Positions 53,010-64,000 of a stretch of DNA of 64,000 nucleotides are shown here, piece by piece. The DNA is from Schistosoma haematobium (taxonomy: Eukaryota; Platyhelminthes; Trematoda; Strigeidida; Schistosomatidae): NCBI RefSeq assembly GCF_000699445.3, contig NC_067196.1, positions 44,793,806 through 44,857,805 of the forward strand, written 5' to 3'. Positions within the stretch are counted from its first letter, which is position 1. Every line of letters starts with the position of its first letter. Below the pieces are notes generated by a model. It saw only the letters and a list, made by a program, of their open reading frames with translations, had not been told where the DNA came from and did no database searches. The position numbers and the translations under genes were made by a program.

Positions 53010-56000
53010 GTGGTGACTACGGTTTATTAGTGGATAGCACAGATAACAAAACTACAAACACATCAAGCGAATTCGAAGCAGAGACGAATATGTGCATGTG
53101 AGCAAGTACAGAGGCAAGTTTATAGTCAAATCGCATAAGGGCACAGCAAGGCAAAGCAAAGGCTAACGATAAGATTCGCGTACATATATACATGGGGAGA
53201 GAATGAATCGTCGAGCGATACTTAAACTATCAACATTTTAGCTAGAGTCTGTTATGTGATCAATCGTACACGTTTATAAAGATATGATAGTGATCATAAT
53301 AGTACAAAGAAATATGCGAGTTGTTACTGTTCGAACAAAATCGGTTGTTTAGTTGGTTAATCTCATTGTGTAAATCTTAATGTTCAAGTAAATTCATTAT
53401 CAGAAGTCAGAAATATTTCTTTATCTTGATAGCTTATTATCGACTGATTCCAACTGTCTGAGTATCAAATCGTATGAATATGAGAAACCTCGCCATACTG
53501 GTACTAATAACCCTTGAATCGTGCAACATACGTGATTTATCGACCACTGTAAAGTGGACACTTCCGTCCTGTAAAACGACTATTCCAATTCATTATTTTC
53601 GGAACTTAAGACAGTTTCTTGGTTTCCACCACTAAAGAGAAGCTGCTCAGTGTCACCTATTCACCCACAAATTTTGTACGGGAGATCTAATGATACGAAA
53701 GTCCTCGATCCAAAGTGAACGTGATAAGATTCGAATATGATGCTTAGTGGTTGAAAGTCAAGTACTCTAACCATTAATCAAACTTGAGTTAGTCTGAAGA
53801 TATTCATGTTCTTGATAAGTTACCACTCAATAGTATCAAAGATCTACATACATTTAATTTTGGACAATGTGACATTGATACATGTGAATAGATCAACAAA
53901 TTACTGTTTATCCCAGTGCGTCATTCGCACCAAAAATTTGTCAAGAACTCCTTACATTTTTCCCAGTACTGAATGGGATTTTAAAAGTTATAAATAGAAA
54001 CTGTGTTGTTATGTAACATGCATAAACACAACATTGATGATATCTTATTGCAAATTAGCGGAAACAATCATTGTTAATGAAGTATTTCCAAATCAAGAGT
54101 ATAACATTTCTTATCAATAGCCTCTACAGTAACAGCATATGAAATTTAATGAGAAAATGTATACTAACATAGAGTGTTAAAGGGATTGTTAATGAAAATT
54201 GGTAACGGCTAGTAGCAAAACCATTACTGATGTTTTCCTAATAATTTTACGGCATTACATTCCAAACTATATCAGGAAATTGTCTATTACTATAGTCACT
54301 GAAGTTGAAATGCATCTGCATCAAATTACTTATCACATTACCTTGTCTTTAGTTAAAATGGACCATGAAAGTCTATTCTTTGTTAAAGGATAACTGACAT
54401 CAATAAAACTAACTTAGTAAATATACACCTATTTAATAATATAGAAACCAAGCATTGGTATATGAATATGTAAACTGATCTGACAATTCGTTAAACAGGA
54501 CTCGTTCACTATAGCTGCTAGTTTTATTACAAATTAATTTTCATCACGAACTGATATCACTTGTAAAACCATATTAAAAAAATCAGAAGTATTACTGATC
54601 TCATTGAGTGATTACCGTAAACATCACAGACACTGAATTTAGAAATGCAGTTGTTTTAATTCGGACTCTGATTTGTAAGTATTATGTTCATTTGGTTTCG
54701 TATCGTATCAGTGCTTGCTTAAAACTAACTTCTTACGGGACATTTTCCATAAACTTAAAATCTTAATAGTAACTGTACTAATTTAATATATCCTAGATTT
54801 CAGATGCTCCAAAAATACGTCTATTGACTTAATAACTAAAGTTCAAATATCGTATTGGTATATGCTACACTATGTTCCTTAGGAATCAAAGTAATTTTTA
54901 GAAAACATCTACCAATAATAATAATATCCAGCAAAAACCTTTTTGATCACAGAATCTATCAAATAACTAAATGAAAGGCTAGTAAACGTGACGTCATATA
55001 AATATCTATGAGCAATCTAAAGATAGATAACCAACTTCTAGACGTTTCATTACTTCATTTACACCCCAGTATTTGACTATGATTTGAGCTAAGAACTACA
55101 GCACAAATCCTTCAATAATTTATATATTATGTAACTAGTCGATACGAACGATAGTTCGTTTTCTTCCCTACATATATATAACAATATGACGAATGATTTA
55201 AAATCTAAAACGAAAAATACAAAAAACAGTGTTATATGGAAATCTAGTTTGGGACTTTTACCCAACACAAAATAATTGAAAAAGACCGCCTGCATAATTG
55301 TTACTTTGAATAGTTTTTTTCCTGAACGTTAGGATGGTTATTTCTAAATAAAACATCGTCGAACGGGATACCCCTAAAATTCAATATAATCGATTATGTT
55401 CTCTTTTGGAAATATTTGGTTTGCGTTTAACTACTACATAGAGTTTAAGTAGTGTAAACACATAGAAGTAAATTTATCTTCAGCACAACAGACTATCAAT
55501 GACCTCTGGATTATGTTCCCGTATAGAAATTTAAAAGCTCTTACTTTGACTCATTAATATACTCCAATAATGACAGTACATTAATTTAAATCCACTTAGT
55601 CCCTATAATATTTCGACCATGCTCATACAGGGGACTAAAAATATAACTTGTCTAAATTTTTCAATAAAATGAATATTAGCACCAATATGTGTTCTGAAGA
55701 GTAGAATGACATTTTATAGTACAATACCCATACATATATGTACGCAATTTCCTAACAAGGTTTTACCGAAATGACCTGCATTAGTTCATCATTGACTTAT
55801 ATCAGTATAGTAAATCCAATAAAGTAATGAGATAATCCGATCAAAATGATTTATTTTCACGTCTATCAGAATAGTCGGTTAGTCTATTTTAACCGAAAAG
55901 TGAGTGTACAATAAACACTTTTCCGTTCTTCGTCAAGGCTCTACAATAATATGTATTTACAAGTTAAGCATAAAGTCATTATCCAATGCCGGTAGGTTAA

Positions 56001-56530
56001 TTCAATATCATCTCTAAGGATAATATTAATAATAATATTAGAATCATGAAACGGATGCAAAGGAAATTGCATAGCTAGATTATTAGGATATTTCATGGGT
56101 ATAAAATTACGAAAACGAAGTTAAAAAGAGGGGAAAGATATTTTCAAGAACGTAGGAGTAATGAAGTAGAAGACCAGAGACTATACGAAATTTTTCTGCA
56201 CATAATTACTAGGTTTATTGTTATGCATTCCTATAACCGGCTGAATTAGGAGATTGACTATACAACCGTACGTCTGGACCTTTGTAAAAAAATATTGAGA
56301 TACGCCATCACGTAAATTCAAAATCATTTGTTTGGCATTGCCTTTAGTCTTGATTTAAAATCCTATAAATCAGTATATAGTTTTGACAAGGAATTAATTA
56401 AAATGAAACATCTCTCAATTTGCATTTATAACACCGTTGATTTCCTTGTATCACTTAAGAAATAGTAATGAGCATTCAAGATCAGCATATTTTATCACTA
56501 GCATAATCAAGTGTTAAGTTCTACCAAATC
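53010..56530. other. Intergenic DNA downstream of HDAC8
   Basis: The first 250 bp (GGTGACTACGGTTTATTAGT onward) are GC-richer and may be part of an unclassified repeat. The rest is AT-rich with no supported gene. Confidence 0.45.
53715..53790 (-). repeat. tRNA-like (SINE head) sequence
   Basis: On the minus strand AATGGTTAGAGTACTTGAC and ATTCGAATCTTATC are A-box-like and B-box-like and correctly ordered. No hammerhead follows. It is a weak candidate for another tRNA-derived repeat. Confidence 0.3.
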
Positions 56531-56539
56531 TTTTATTAA

Positions 56540-57160
56540 CAAGACTTCCCTACGCCTATTACTCATCTTGATGGATCATAGGTCACCCACCAGCATTCTC
56601 CATCCTGGGCAATCCGGTTGTTTACAGTTCTTATTCATCATTTTCGTGTCTGCTTACAATTCATGACGCAGCATGTTCCTTGGTCTCCCTCTTTTCATTT
56701 CCTATTCAGGATTTCAAGTTAGCACTTGACCCGCGACACAGTTTTTCGATTTGCGTAATGCACAATCTATCCACCTCCAGCGTCTCTTCCTAATTTCTTC
56801 CTCATCTGCAACCTGGTTCGTTCTCTCCCATAGTGGGCTGTTGTTAATATTATCTAAGCAGCAGAGACTGAGTATCTTGCGTAGACAGCTATTTATAAAT
56901 ACTTGTACATTTTTGATGATGCTTGTAATAGTTATCCAAGTTCCAGCTCCGTACAGTATAACTGTCTTGATATTTGTATTGAAGATTGTGACTTTGATAT
57001 TGGCTGACAGTTGCTCTGAGTTCCACATGCTTTTGAATTGTGAGAATTCTGTCGTTGTTTTGACAATCCTTGCCTCTATGTCTGCATCAGATCCTCCACG
57101 TTCATCGATGATGAAACCCAGATACGTGAATCTTTCCACTTCTTCTAGAAATCCTCCATC
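56540..57160 (-). mobile_element. SR2-like RTE 3' fragment
   Basis: The minus strand carries the last 150 codons of an SR2-like RT (57,160-56,714; [19 protein letters not shown] to [12 protein letters not shown]), then T*NPE*EMKRGRPRNMLR and, near the 3' end, GWRMLVGDL. It is 5' truncated at about 57,160, as expected for target-primed insertion. The central 450 bp match the plus-strand copy at 31.04-31.49 kb with no difference that I can find. Confidence 0.82.
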
Positions 57161-57169
57161 AGTTTCCAA

Positions 57170-60100
57170 GCGTCTAACTAAACATGTAAACCAATATAAT
57201 ATTGAAGAAAGCCACTAATAATAATAATATTGAATTATAAGTTTTTGTTGTACGACTATCTTATCAAAACGTGTGTATTTCACTTCAATTCCGGATAAAA
57301 TAAAGTTATCAGAATAAAAATAGCTCAAAACACTTAAATACAACACATGAATGTTTACTAGTTTTTGGATCAATAAAATAAACGTGTTGAAATCTTTATG
57401 ATTTATGGATCTTTCATTCCATCTTTGTAACATGTTAAATTAATCGAAACTAGGAAAATGTCTAGATGTACTGGAGATATATTTTTGTTTTAAAAAAATG
57501 TAATAATTCAGTAATAAAATAATACACTACACAGAAATTTAATTATTCTATTGTCTTCGAGTGAATCACTTTAAATCTTCTAATCTAATGTCTTATCAAT
57601 TAAGCTTTTAAAAAATGTCAAAGTTAATCATGAGTATACTTTAATTCAATCACTGAAAGTATAACCAAAGCTATTGTATAAGCGGTTTTCTTATGAAACT
57701 TAAAAAGTTAACATTTCATTCCGAATAAACAAAATCTAGAAACTTTTACATCATAGTACCATTGATACATTATTTTTAGCTTCTTAATTCAATGATGTCT
57801 AATACATCATAATAGTTCACATAGGTATGGATTCCTACACAGATTTTCAACATTTGTATTATTAAGACACTTTTTAGAAGGATAAGTATAAATTAATTTA
57901 TATTTTTTATCCCTAACCAAAGAACTACTTGAAAGAGAGTACACTTGTTTATAGTGTTTATTCTTTATTTGAAATACCATAGAACTTTACACTTTAAATC
58001 TTTGTGAGTTAGAATTTGATTATATCACCTTCAGGTTCCACGTCAGTTATATTATCAGTGTGAATAAAATATATAATCAATAATTCTAATTGCAACCTAT
58101 TAAATTGTTAGTTACTTCAGGAAGACTGGTTCTTGAAATACCTTTCTGAACCTTGTGAGTAATGTAGTCAACTAACCAAAAACCGAAATAGTTTAATTAT
58201 GGGGTAGTCACAATTTGTCACATGTACACTGAATTTTACGAACAATGAATGAGAAATTTCATCCCATTTCTTTTTCTTATGTACTTCAATAAATAGATGA
58301 CAATTCATTCAAACCCTTAATTCAAGATTATTTACCATAAAAAGATTTCAGACTAAACATGATATAACATCAATCAATCTTTTTTTTTCTTTGGTAAACT
58401 TAGATCAATTCAGAAGCAATGAATAACATTCTTAAACTATAGCTTACATTCAAAGTGCTCATACTGTGGTGGGTGCTACTGATGTCAACAGATGTAAGTA
58501 GAATGAATCATCGGTCGTAAGTGAAATGTCTGGCGGCAGAAGCTTAAGAAGATCGAAGGAAAGAGAACGAGAATAGAGACTGGTTGGTGTGGAAACGAAG
58601 GAGCAACAAAATCTGAGACAATTGATGAATATTTTGCAAATAAAGAATTCACTGTATGGTTCTCAGATTTTACTAAAAGATTCTGTAATTTTGTTCTCTA
58701 ATACCTTCAGTTGTCCCCACTGGTATTCTCGTTCACTATAATACTACACCGTGATCATAACTCATGTAGGACAGAATAGAAAAAATGGGTTTTAGTAACT
58801 TATGAACAACTGAAATATATTATTTCTTACTGAACAAAATACATATTAAATCGTTTTAAAATCCTTGTTTGGTCATATTAGACCATTTAATTGTATATTA
58901 CTGTGTACGGTCGATTTTATTTTCTTCTAACACAATAAGAAGTTTCACATGTCTTATTAAACCAAAAAGTAAATGTACGATCTTTTTTATGATCATCCTT
59001 TATTAATTGTGACGGTATAAATAAATAGATAATGAACAAGTATTGTCAATTTTCAAACCAAAAAATGTTAATCTGATAAAACTTACTCAGCTATCGGTAA
59101 CGTAAAAGAAAATAACTAATTGAAATGAGTTGAGTAAGTTTATTGTACATGACAGAGATATATGTAGAGTTCTCGTTGATATTATCTGTTTCCACTTCTA
59201 ATAGGTTTAGTGTTATGATTTTCAAGAACCCAGTTTCAGACTTTATTAATTTTGATGAAACATTTGAAGGATAAATTTGACTGACGACTGACATCTCCTA
59301 ACAAACCATATAAAATTGATTTAGAGAGCTCATTTAACTTTTCAAAATCATAACTGCACATTACTCTCACATACAAGAAGTACAACGCTCGTGTTGAGCG
59401 CACTAACTGTTAACTACTGAGTTGAAATTCAAATGTTGTTATCTCTCTCATATTATATCTCAATTGTTCAATGTAGTCGGTGCATGACTCTATAAATCTC
59501 AATATGACTGACTGCTCTATTCATTTTTCACATTATAATTTTTCGAGAAATAACCTACTAATCACTAGTGAGATTTCATGTATTTTAAAAGCAACTTTCG
59601 ATCTAAATTGATGTCATTTATCTATTACTGCTAGATTTTTTTAATTATCAGTAATGTTAATAATGAAAATCAACTTAGAAATTCTGCTCAGTAAACAATT
59701 GATCATAACTTTGAAGTACGCAAATATTTTGTAAAATAATTCAGATCTACTTTACATTATTAATGAATGTGTGTTATGCGAGAACAATACATTAATATAC
59801 TATTTTAGATTAAAAGGTCTCAGGTAGTCGATCAGTAATTTTTGACATGATTATAATGTATTTCTATTATCCTGTTAAATTGTGATTTATATGTAAAACT
59901 ATTATATTCCATTACAATGATTACGATTTTTATTAAAGTTCGAGATAATCTTTTCTATTAATAAATATCCACGGACGTGAACACTTTTTGTTCATGGTAA
60001 AGAAAAATATTTAAAATAAAATTAAGCTTATTATAAAGTTCACAAATGTTTTTATAAAATAAAAAGTATAACGTTCTGTTTATAGCACATGAACATTGAA

Positions 60101-60330
60101 CGACTGAATTATAACAAGCTAGTTTGTTGAAAATTAGGATGACTGTGACAAAAAGAGAATAAATTTTATGGTATACACCATGAACTGACCTCAATCAGAC
60201 AATTCTGAAAAACTAAGAAGTATTGGATAGTTGTTTAGCCTTAGTATATGTAATTCCCAAAATTTTATAGAGAAGTACTGATGTTCAACGATTTTGAGTG
60301 TGAAACAGTCATCCACAAATCGAAATGAAT
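57170..60330. other. AT-rich intergenic DNA with one GC-richer patch
   Basis: At 58,470-58,625 a patch (TCTGGCGGCAGAAGCTTAAG, GGTGTGGAAACGAAGGAGCA) stands out in composition and looks like a repeat fragment that I cannot place. The rest is featureless. Confidence 0.45.
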
Positions 60331-60334
60331 TGTG

Positions 60335-60535
60335 AACTGATTGAAGTCAGACATGTAAACCGTTAGGTGCTGCCTCAGTGGTCTAAAGGTTAGATACTTT
60401 CCATGAAATCTGAAAGTCCTGAATTCTATATGCAGTAAGGTCGTAGATGTATACTGCTGAGGAGTCCCATACTAGGAAGAAAGAGCTGTTCAGTGCTTCC
60501 CAGTTTCCAGTGGTTGTCTAATTAAAGTCAGTTAA
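60335..60535 (+). mobile_element. tRNA-derived hammerhead SINE, old copy
   Basis: It contains CTCAGTGGTCTAAAGG (A-box-like), an eroded B-box (CTGAATTCTATA) and CUGAGGA with a good stem II except for its closing pair (GGAA instead of GGAC). Stem I keeps five pairs. The end is CCCAGTTTCCAGTGGTTGTC. Confidence 0.7.
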
Positions 60536-62180
60536 TGATATAAACTAAGAACACTCAACAGTCCCCATAAAACCCGTACAATAAGAATGGATTTCTTTTT
60601 ATTAATTGATAGATTTACATATATTACTGAACATATGTTTAAATGTATTGAGAAGTGTAAGTTACAAATTCTTTGTTTAACTTCGATTGTTAGAAATGTT
60701 AATTATCTTGTGGATAAAGAATTAATGGCTTAGGATGTACGAGAGGTAACAATGAGGGATAGGAGACTTTGTTATTACACAAAGTTTTACTGATGACTAT
60801 GAAGATTGTAGATGAAGAAAAATCTAAGAATGAGTGGGGAAAATAAGCTACCCTCTCTGCAGATTTCTAATCCAATATTCTAGTAGATCAGCAAATAGGT
60901 AAGACTGCGAAGAAAATATTTTACTTCAGTCTCTCTTGTAAATGATTAACTTACAAGAAATATGTACTATAATTTATGCCATTTTAAAAACCAATCTTAA
61001 CAATTCCTTATAAATCATACTTGACAAGTATAATAAATCTAGTAAATACGGAATATCTTACTCTAAATTACTCAATTCTGGGAGATGAAAAGAGGAATTC
61101 GTCTTTTTATTATAATTACAATCTTAAACTTGAGTTCCTTTTGTTCCCACTGATTACAAGCTAATCACAGGTAAACCACATGATTTCGTTCCGTTTAGCT
61201 TGTAAAAAAATAAAAGTTAAATAATAACTAGGACTATATAACTCATATAGTTCCACACTATAATTGTTAGGTTGTATGAAGACTTTTTAAACTGATGAAG
61301 CAAGTTTTATTGTATAAATAGATTTTCAGAAATAAGAACACTACTACATAGTTCTAAAATTATTACTTGTCACATTATCCATATTGTATGACAAAAAATA
61401 TCACAAAGGATATGAAACAATGACAACAACTAAGTTATCAATTAGTGAACATATGAGTTCAATTCGATTACAGTCTTATCCCGAGAACTACTCAGTCCTA
61501 GAGTCTTTGAGTATGTTACTGGTTAATACTGATTCAAATCCCTCACAAAACATCATTTTCCTCAGGATTATCAACATCTCATGGCGGTAGATACCAAATA
61601 AGACAAAATTGAAAATTATTATCATACGTTCAATGTACTGAGAAGTGTTTTCGAATACTCCTGAATTATGTAGTGAGTTATCATGAATATGTTCTTCTTC
61701 ATTCACTTGTGTGTACAAAGAAGGCGTCATCCACTATTCGCTTGTTTATTGGCGGTAACTCTGATTGTCTGTCTAGTTCATCTTCATTTTTCGTCTTTCC
61801 ATTCTTATTCATGATGAATAGTATTGCATTCTTTATCTTCATATTTTTATTAAAATATAAACAATATTTTCACTTTTTTATGGTTTGGTAAACAAAAAAA
61901 TTGGTGTAAAAGTACGCGTACACGGTTTTGTATTAAAACTAGAGTCGTATTGACACGAAAAGTATATTTACGTAAAACATACTGTTTGCCTGAGTACCCC
62001 CGTAACTATTACATATAAATATATAGTTAGATGACTTATAATACATCTTTGTAAATGTTGATAATAGCACTAACAATAAATTAATTTATTTCAGTCTGTA
62101 CACTTATCTCTCATAATACATATAAAATGAACATGTAACTTCTGAGATTGCACACATGATAACTAATACATAAATTACCC

Positions 62181-62201
62181 CCCACACACACACACACACA
62201 A
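62181..62201. repeat. (CA)n microsatellite
   Basis: Nine to ten CA units following a run of C. Confidence 0.95.
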
Positions 62202-62514
62202 AATCACAATTCTCATTTTACAAATTATAATCGTAACTAAAATGTTTTCTAAATTCATTGTTGCTAAAATTTTTCATTTCATTTTATAAATTATTAATCT
62301 TAATTTTAATAGGTTCTCGGTATAATAATAAAAGACCCAACAGTTAATTTTACTATTGATGATGATAATGGAATTTTTCGACTTTTCTTTTGAACACAAA
62401 AGAAGAATTTATATTCTACATAAATCAAGTTTCATTATGACGATCTCATCACAGTTTAAGCTCAACCACCATACACATATGTGTGCATACCAGTTGATTT
62501 AAAAACATGCAATT

Positions 62515-62515
<1 letters not shown>

Positions 62516-62576
<61 letters not shown>
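62516..62576. repeat. (TA)n microsatellite
   Basis: About 30 uninterrupted AT units, the longest simple repeat in the window. Confidence 0.97.
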
Positions 62577-62580
<4 letters not shown>

Positions 62581-63153
62581 AATACACGACTGATCAATAT
62601 CCAGTGGAATTCATTTGTGGTCAAGGTCATGCATGGATAAGGCTACTACAATCATAATTGACCAGTATAACAGATAGGTTTAGTACAATTACTTTAGATA
62701 ATACATCCTTGTTTGTTTGTTTATAATTTTTTTGTCAGAAAGAATTCGTTGTATACAAATGGGTTTTATTTATTCATATAATAATAATAATAAAGTATAG
62801 TGTCAGACTGATTACTAAAATAATGTATAAATTTATGTAAATTTTGTACATATCAGTGGTTGTACATTGGAACAACTTGTAAGAAAGTTCGTTTTATCAC
62901 CTAGTAGACAATGAACTTTCCAATGAGTATAAACTAATAATGAATCATATAAAAATTTATAATGTCTGCTTGATTGTTTAGAGAATAATCTGATTAATAA
63001 AACAATAACAATGATAGATTCTAAAGTCTTTTATTCAATTGTTAATTAACGAATGAACAAGATTAATGAATTAAATCAATAGCCATGGTTAGAGTTTTTA
63101 TAGCAATGAAAATGTTGAAAATATTACCCTACCGATATAAATCTAACTGATAA

Positions 63154-63534
63154 TCAGCATGAAGAATAATCGATTCCTATAAACATAACTGCATTGAGTT
63201 GTAATGATACTTGGTTTATCGACTTTAATGCTAACATTAAACACGTATTTAAAAAGATCAATTCCAATGATGACAGTTGGATTATGTGGTGCTTCGGTCG
63301 TAGGCGATGCTCAACATAGAGGTTGAATATACTCCTCAGGATGAGTAAGTTCGATATTCTGGAGTTGATCCCGATGCCTCCAACTGTACAGAGGGACATA
63401 AATATTGCTCCATTAGACAAACTTTTGGCGACTTGACGCAAATCATTTAACCCGGTCATACTGCATATGACCTTCCCAACTAAACCAGTACTTGCACAAA
63501 GAATTAAGGATAGGATAATAATATTAATGAGCAC
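63154..63534 (-). CDS. Open frame of unknown function with a hydrophobic N-terminus
   Basis: This is an uninterrupted minus-strand frame of 126 codons. It begins with a GTG rather than ATG, followed by a hydrophobic run (LINIIILSLILCASTG) that could pass for a signal peptide, and later shows TGLNDLRQVAKSLSNG. The first internal ATG lies about 25 codons in, just after a possible acceptor (CATATGCAG). It is the longest open frame in the last 6 kb. It may be an exon or a fragment of an unrecognised repeat. No domain is recognised. Confidence 0.2.
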   Translation of the reverse strand: MLINIIILSLILCASTGLVGKVICSMTGLNDLRQVAKSLSNGAIFMSLCTVGGIGINSRISNLLILRSIFNLYVEHRLRPKHHIIQLSSLELIFLNTCLMLALKSINQVSLQLNAVMFIGIDYSSC

Positions 63535-64000
63535 CTTTATGTACGTTTAACAGTTTAACAGCTCCTGTAGAGACAATTATAAAGATATTACTTAGATGGT
63601 CCTGTACTTGAGTGCTCATGAACATGCACAAACATGTCTGGAAATAGGAGTCAAATAATATATTAGCATTACCATCATTTTCCAATTGGTAGATAGAGAA
63701 TAACCCATTAAAACAGATTTAACCTTCTCGGTTTTTTACCAAGTCCTGAACAATCTATATAAAGTAACAATATAACGGATCTTTTATACTATGAGTCATT
63801 CAGATCAACTACAGACAACAGAATTTAGGACATTTTACTATACATTTACGACTACCGTTTTATAAATATCAAATATTAATAAATACTAACTATCCATTTA
63901 GTCAAACGTGAATAAATTAATGTCATTTGAAATGATGACCAAATACTTTATTATCAATGTATTAAGGATTGTAAAGTTAGAGTTTCAATAAAGTCTACCA

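Larger units (their letters stand above)
60540..63150. other. AT-rich intergenic DNA with microsatellites
   Basis: This stretch contains the CA and TA microsatellites listed separately. A possible terminal exon (acceptor CATTTTCCTCAG at about 61,566 followed by 11 codons and TAA) is seen but has no partner exon. Confidence 0.45.

Noticed and set aside
61567..61602. Possible 11-codon terminal exon
   Set aside because: The acceptor is good but there is no upstream exon in a matching phase.
62516..62576. Long TA run considered as a regulatory or origin-like element
   Set aside because: It is a plain microsatellite; nothing nearby suggests a function.
1..64000. CRISPR arrays, bacterial operons or phage genes
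   Set aside because: No regularly spaced repeats, no ribosome-binding-site-led gene runs; all coding signals are eukaryotic or retroelement.

Overview
The window is eukaryotic, AT-rich and intron-bearing, and it reads as a blood-fluke (Schistosoma) genome segment. The main evidence is a five-exon HDAC8 gene whose residues follow S. mansoni HDAC8 as I remember it, including the schistosome-specific pocket histidine. Supporting evidence is the repeat complement: CR1-clade non-LTR elements, SR2-like and SR3/Perere-3-like RTE elements, a Penelope-like remnant, and tRNA-headed SINEs carrying hammerhead ribozyme motifs (the Sm-alpha type). Small coding differences from S. mansoni suggest another species of the genus, perhaps of the S. 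haematobium group; this is inference.

Layout. 1-23 kb is mostly AT-rich non-coding DNA. It holds scattered hammerhead SINEs (3.6, 8.0, 8.3, 14.4, 15.6, 15.9, 16.9 and 18.4 kb), four fold-back structures (7.9, 11.0, 14.6 and 18.7 kb), an SR2 3' scrap (4.8 kb), a decayed RTE endonuclease (9.1-9.85 kb), a Penelope-like remnant (10.0-10.5 kb), and one convincing small two-exon gene on the minus strand (21,177-21,598). 23.9-42.2 kb is a dense retrotransposon block. It contains a deleted CR1 copy with a PHD-finger ORF, an old CR1, an SR2-like RTE, a young minus-strand CR1 nested in an older plus-strand CR1, and a second CR1 copy almost identical to the first. That second copy appears to sit in the only intron of a candidate 113-residue gene (exons 39,159-39,296 and 42,384-42,587) ending about 200 bp upstream of HDAC8.

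HDAC8 occupies 42,786-52,534 on the plus strand (438 residues). Its introns lengthen 5' to 3' (882, 1187, 1863 and 4500 bp). Intron 4 carries an almost full-length but deletion-bearing RTE element in antisense. From 53 kb to the end there is AT-rich intergenic DNA with an SR2 3' fragment (56.5-57.2 kb), one hammerhead SINE (60.4 kb) and microsatellites.

Only HDAC8 (a zinc-dependent lysine deacetylase) has a known cellular role here. The small genes are of unknown function, and the remaining coding sequence belongs to retroelements. The most interesting material is the ribozyme content: at least eleven hammerhead-like motifs from several repeat families, of which the copies at 15.6 kb and 8.3 kb keep a complete core and a perfect stem I, plus an inverted pair of minimal Penelope-type hammerheads. 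All element relationships were judged by eye, without database searches.
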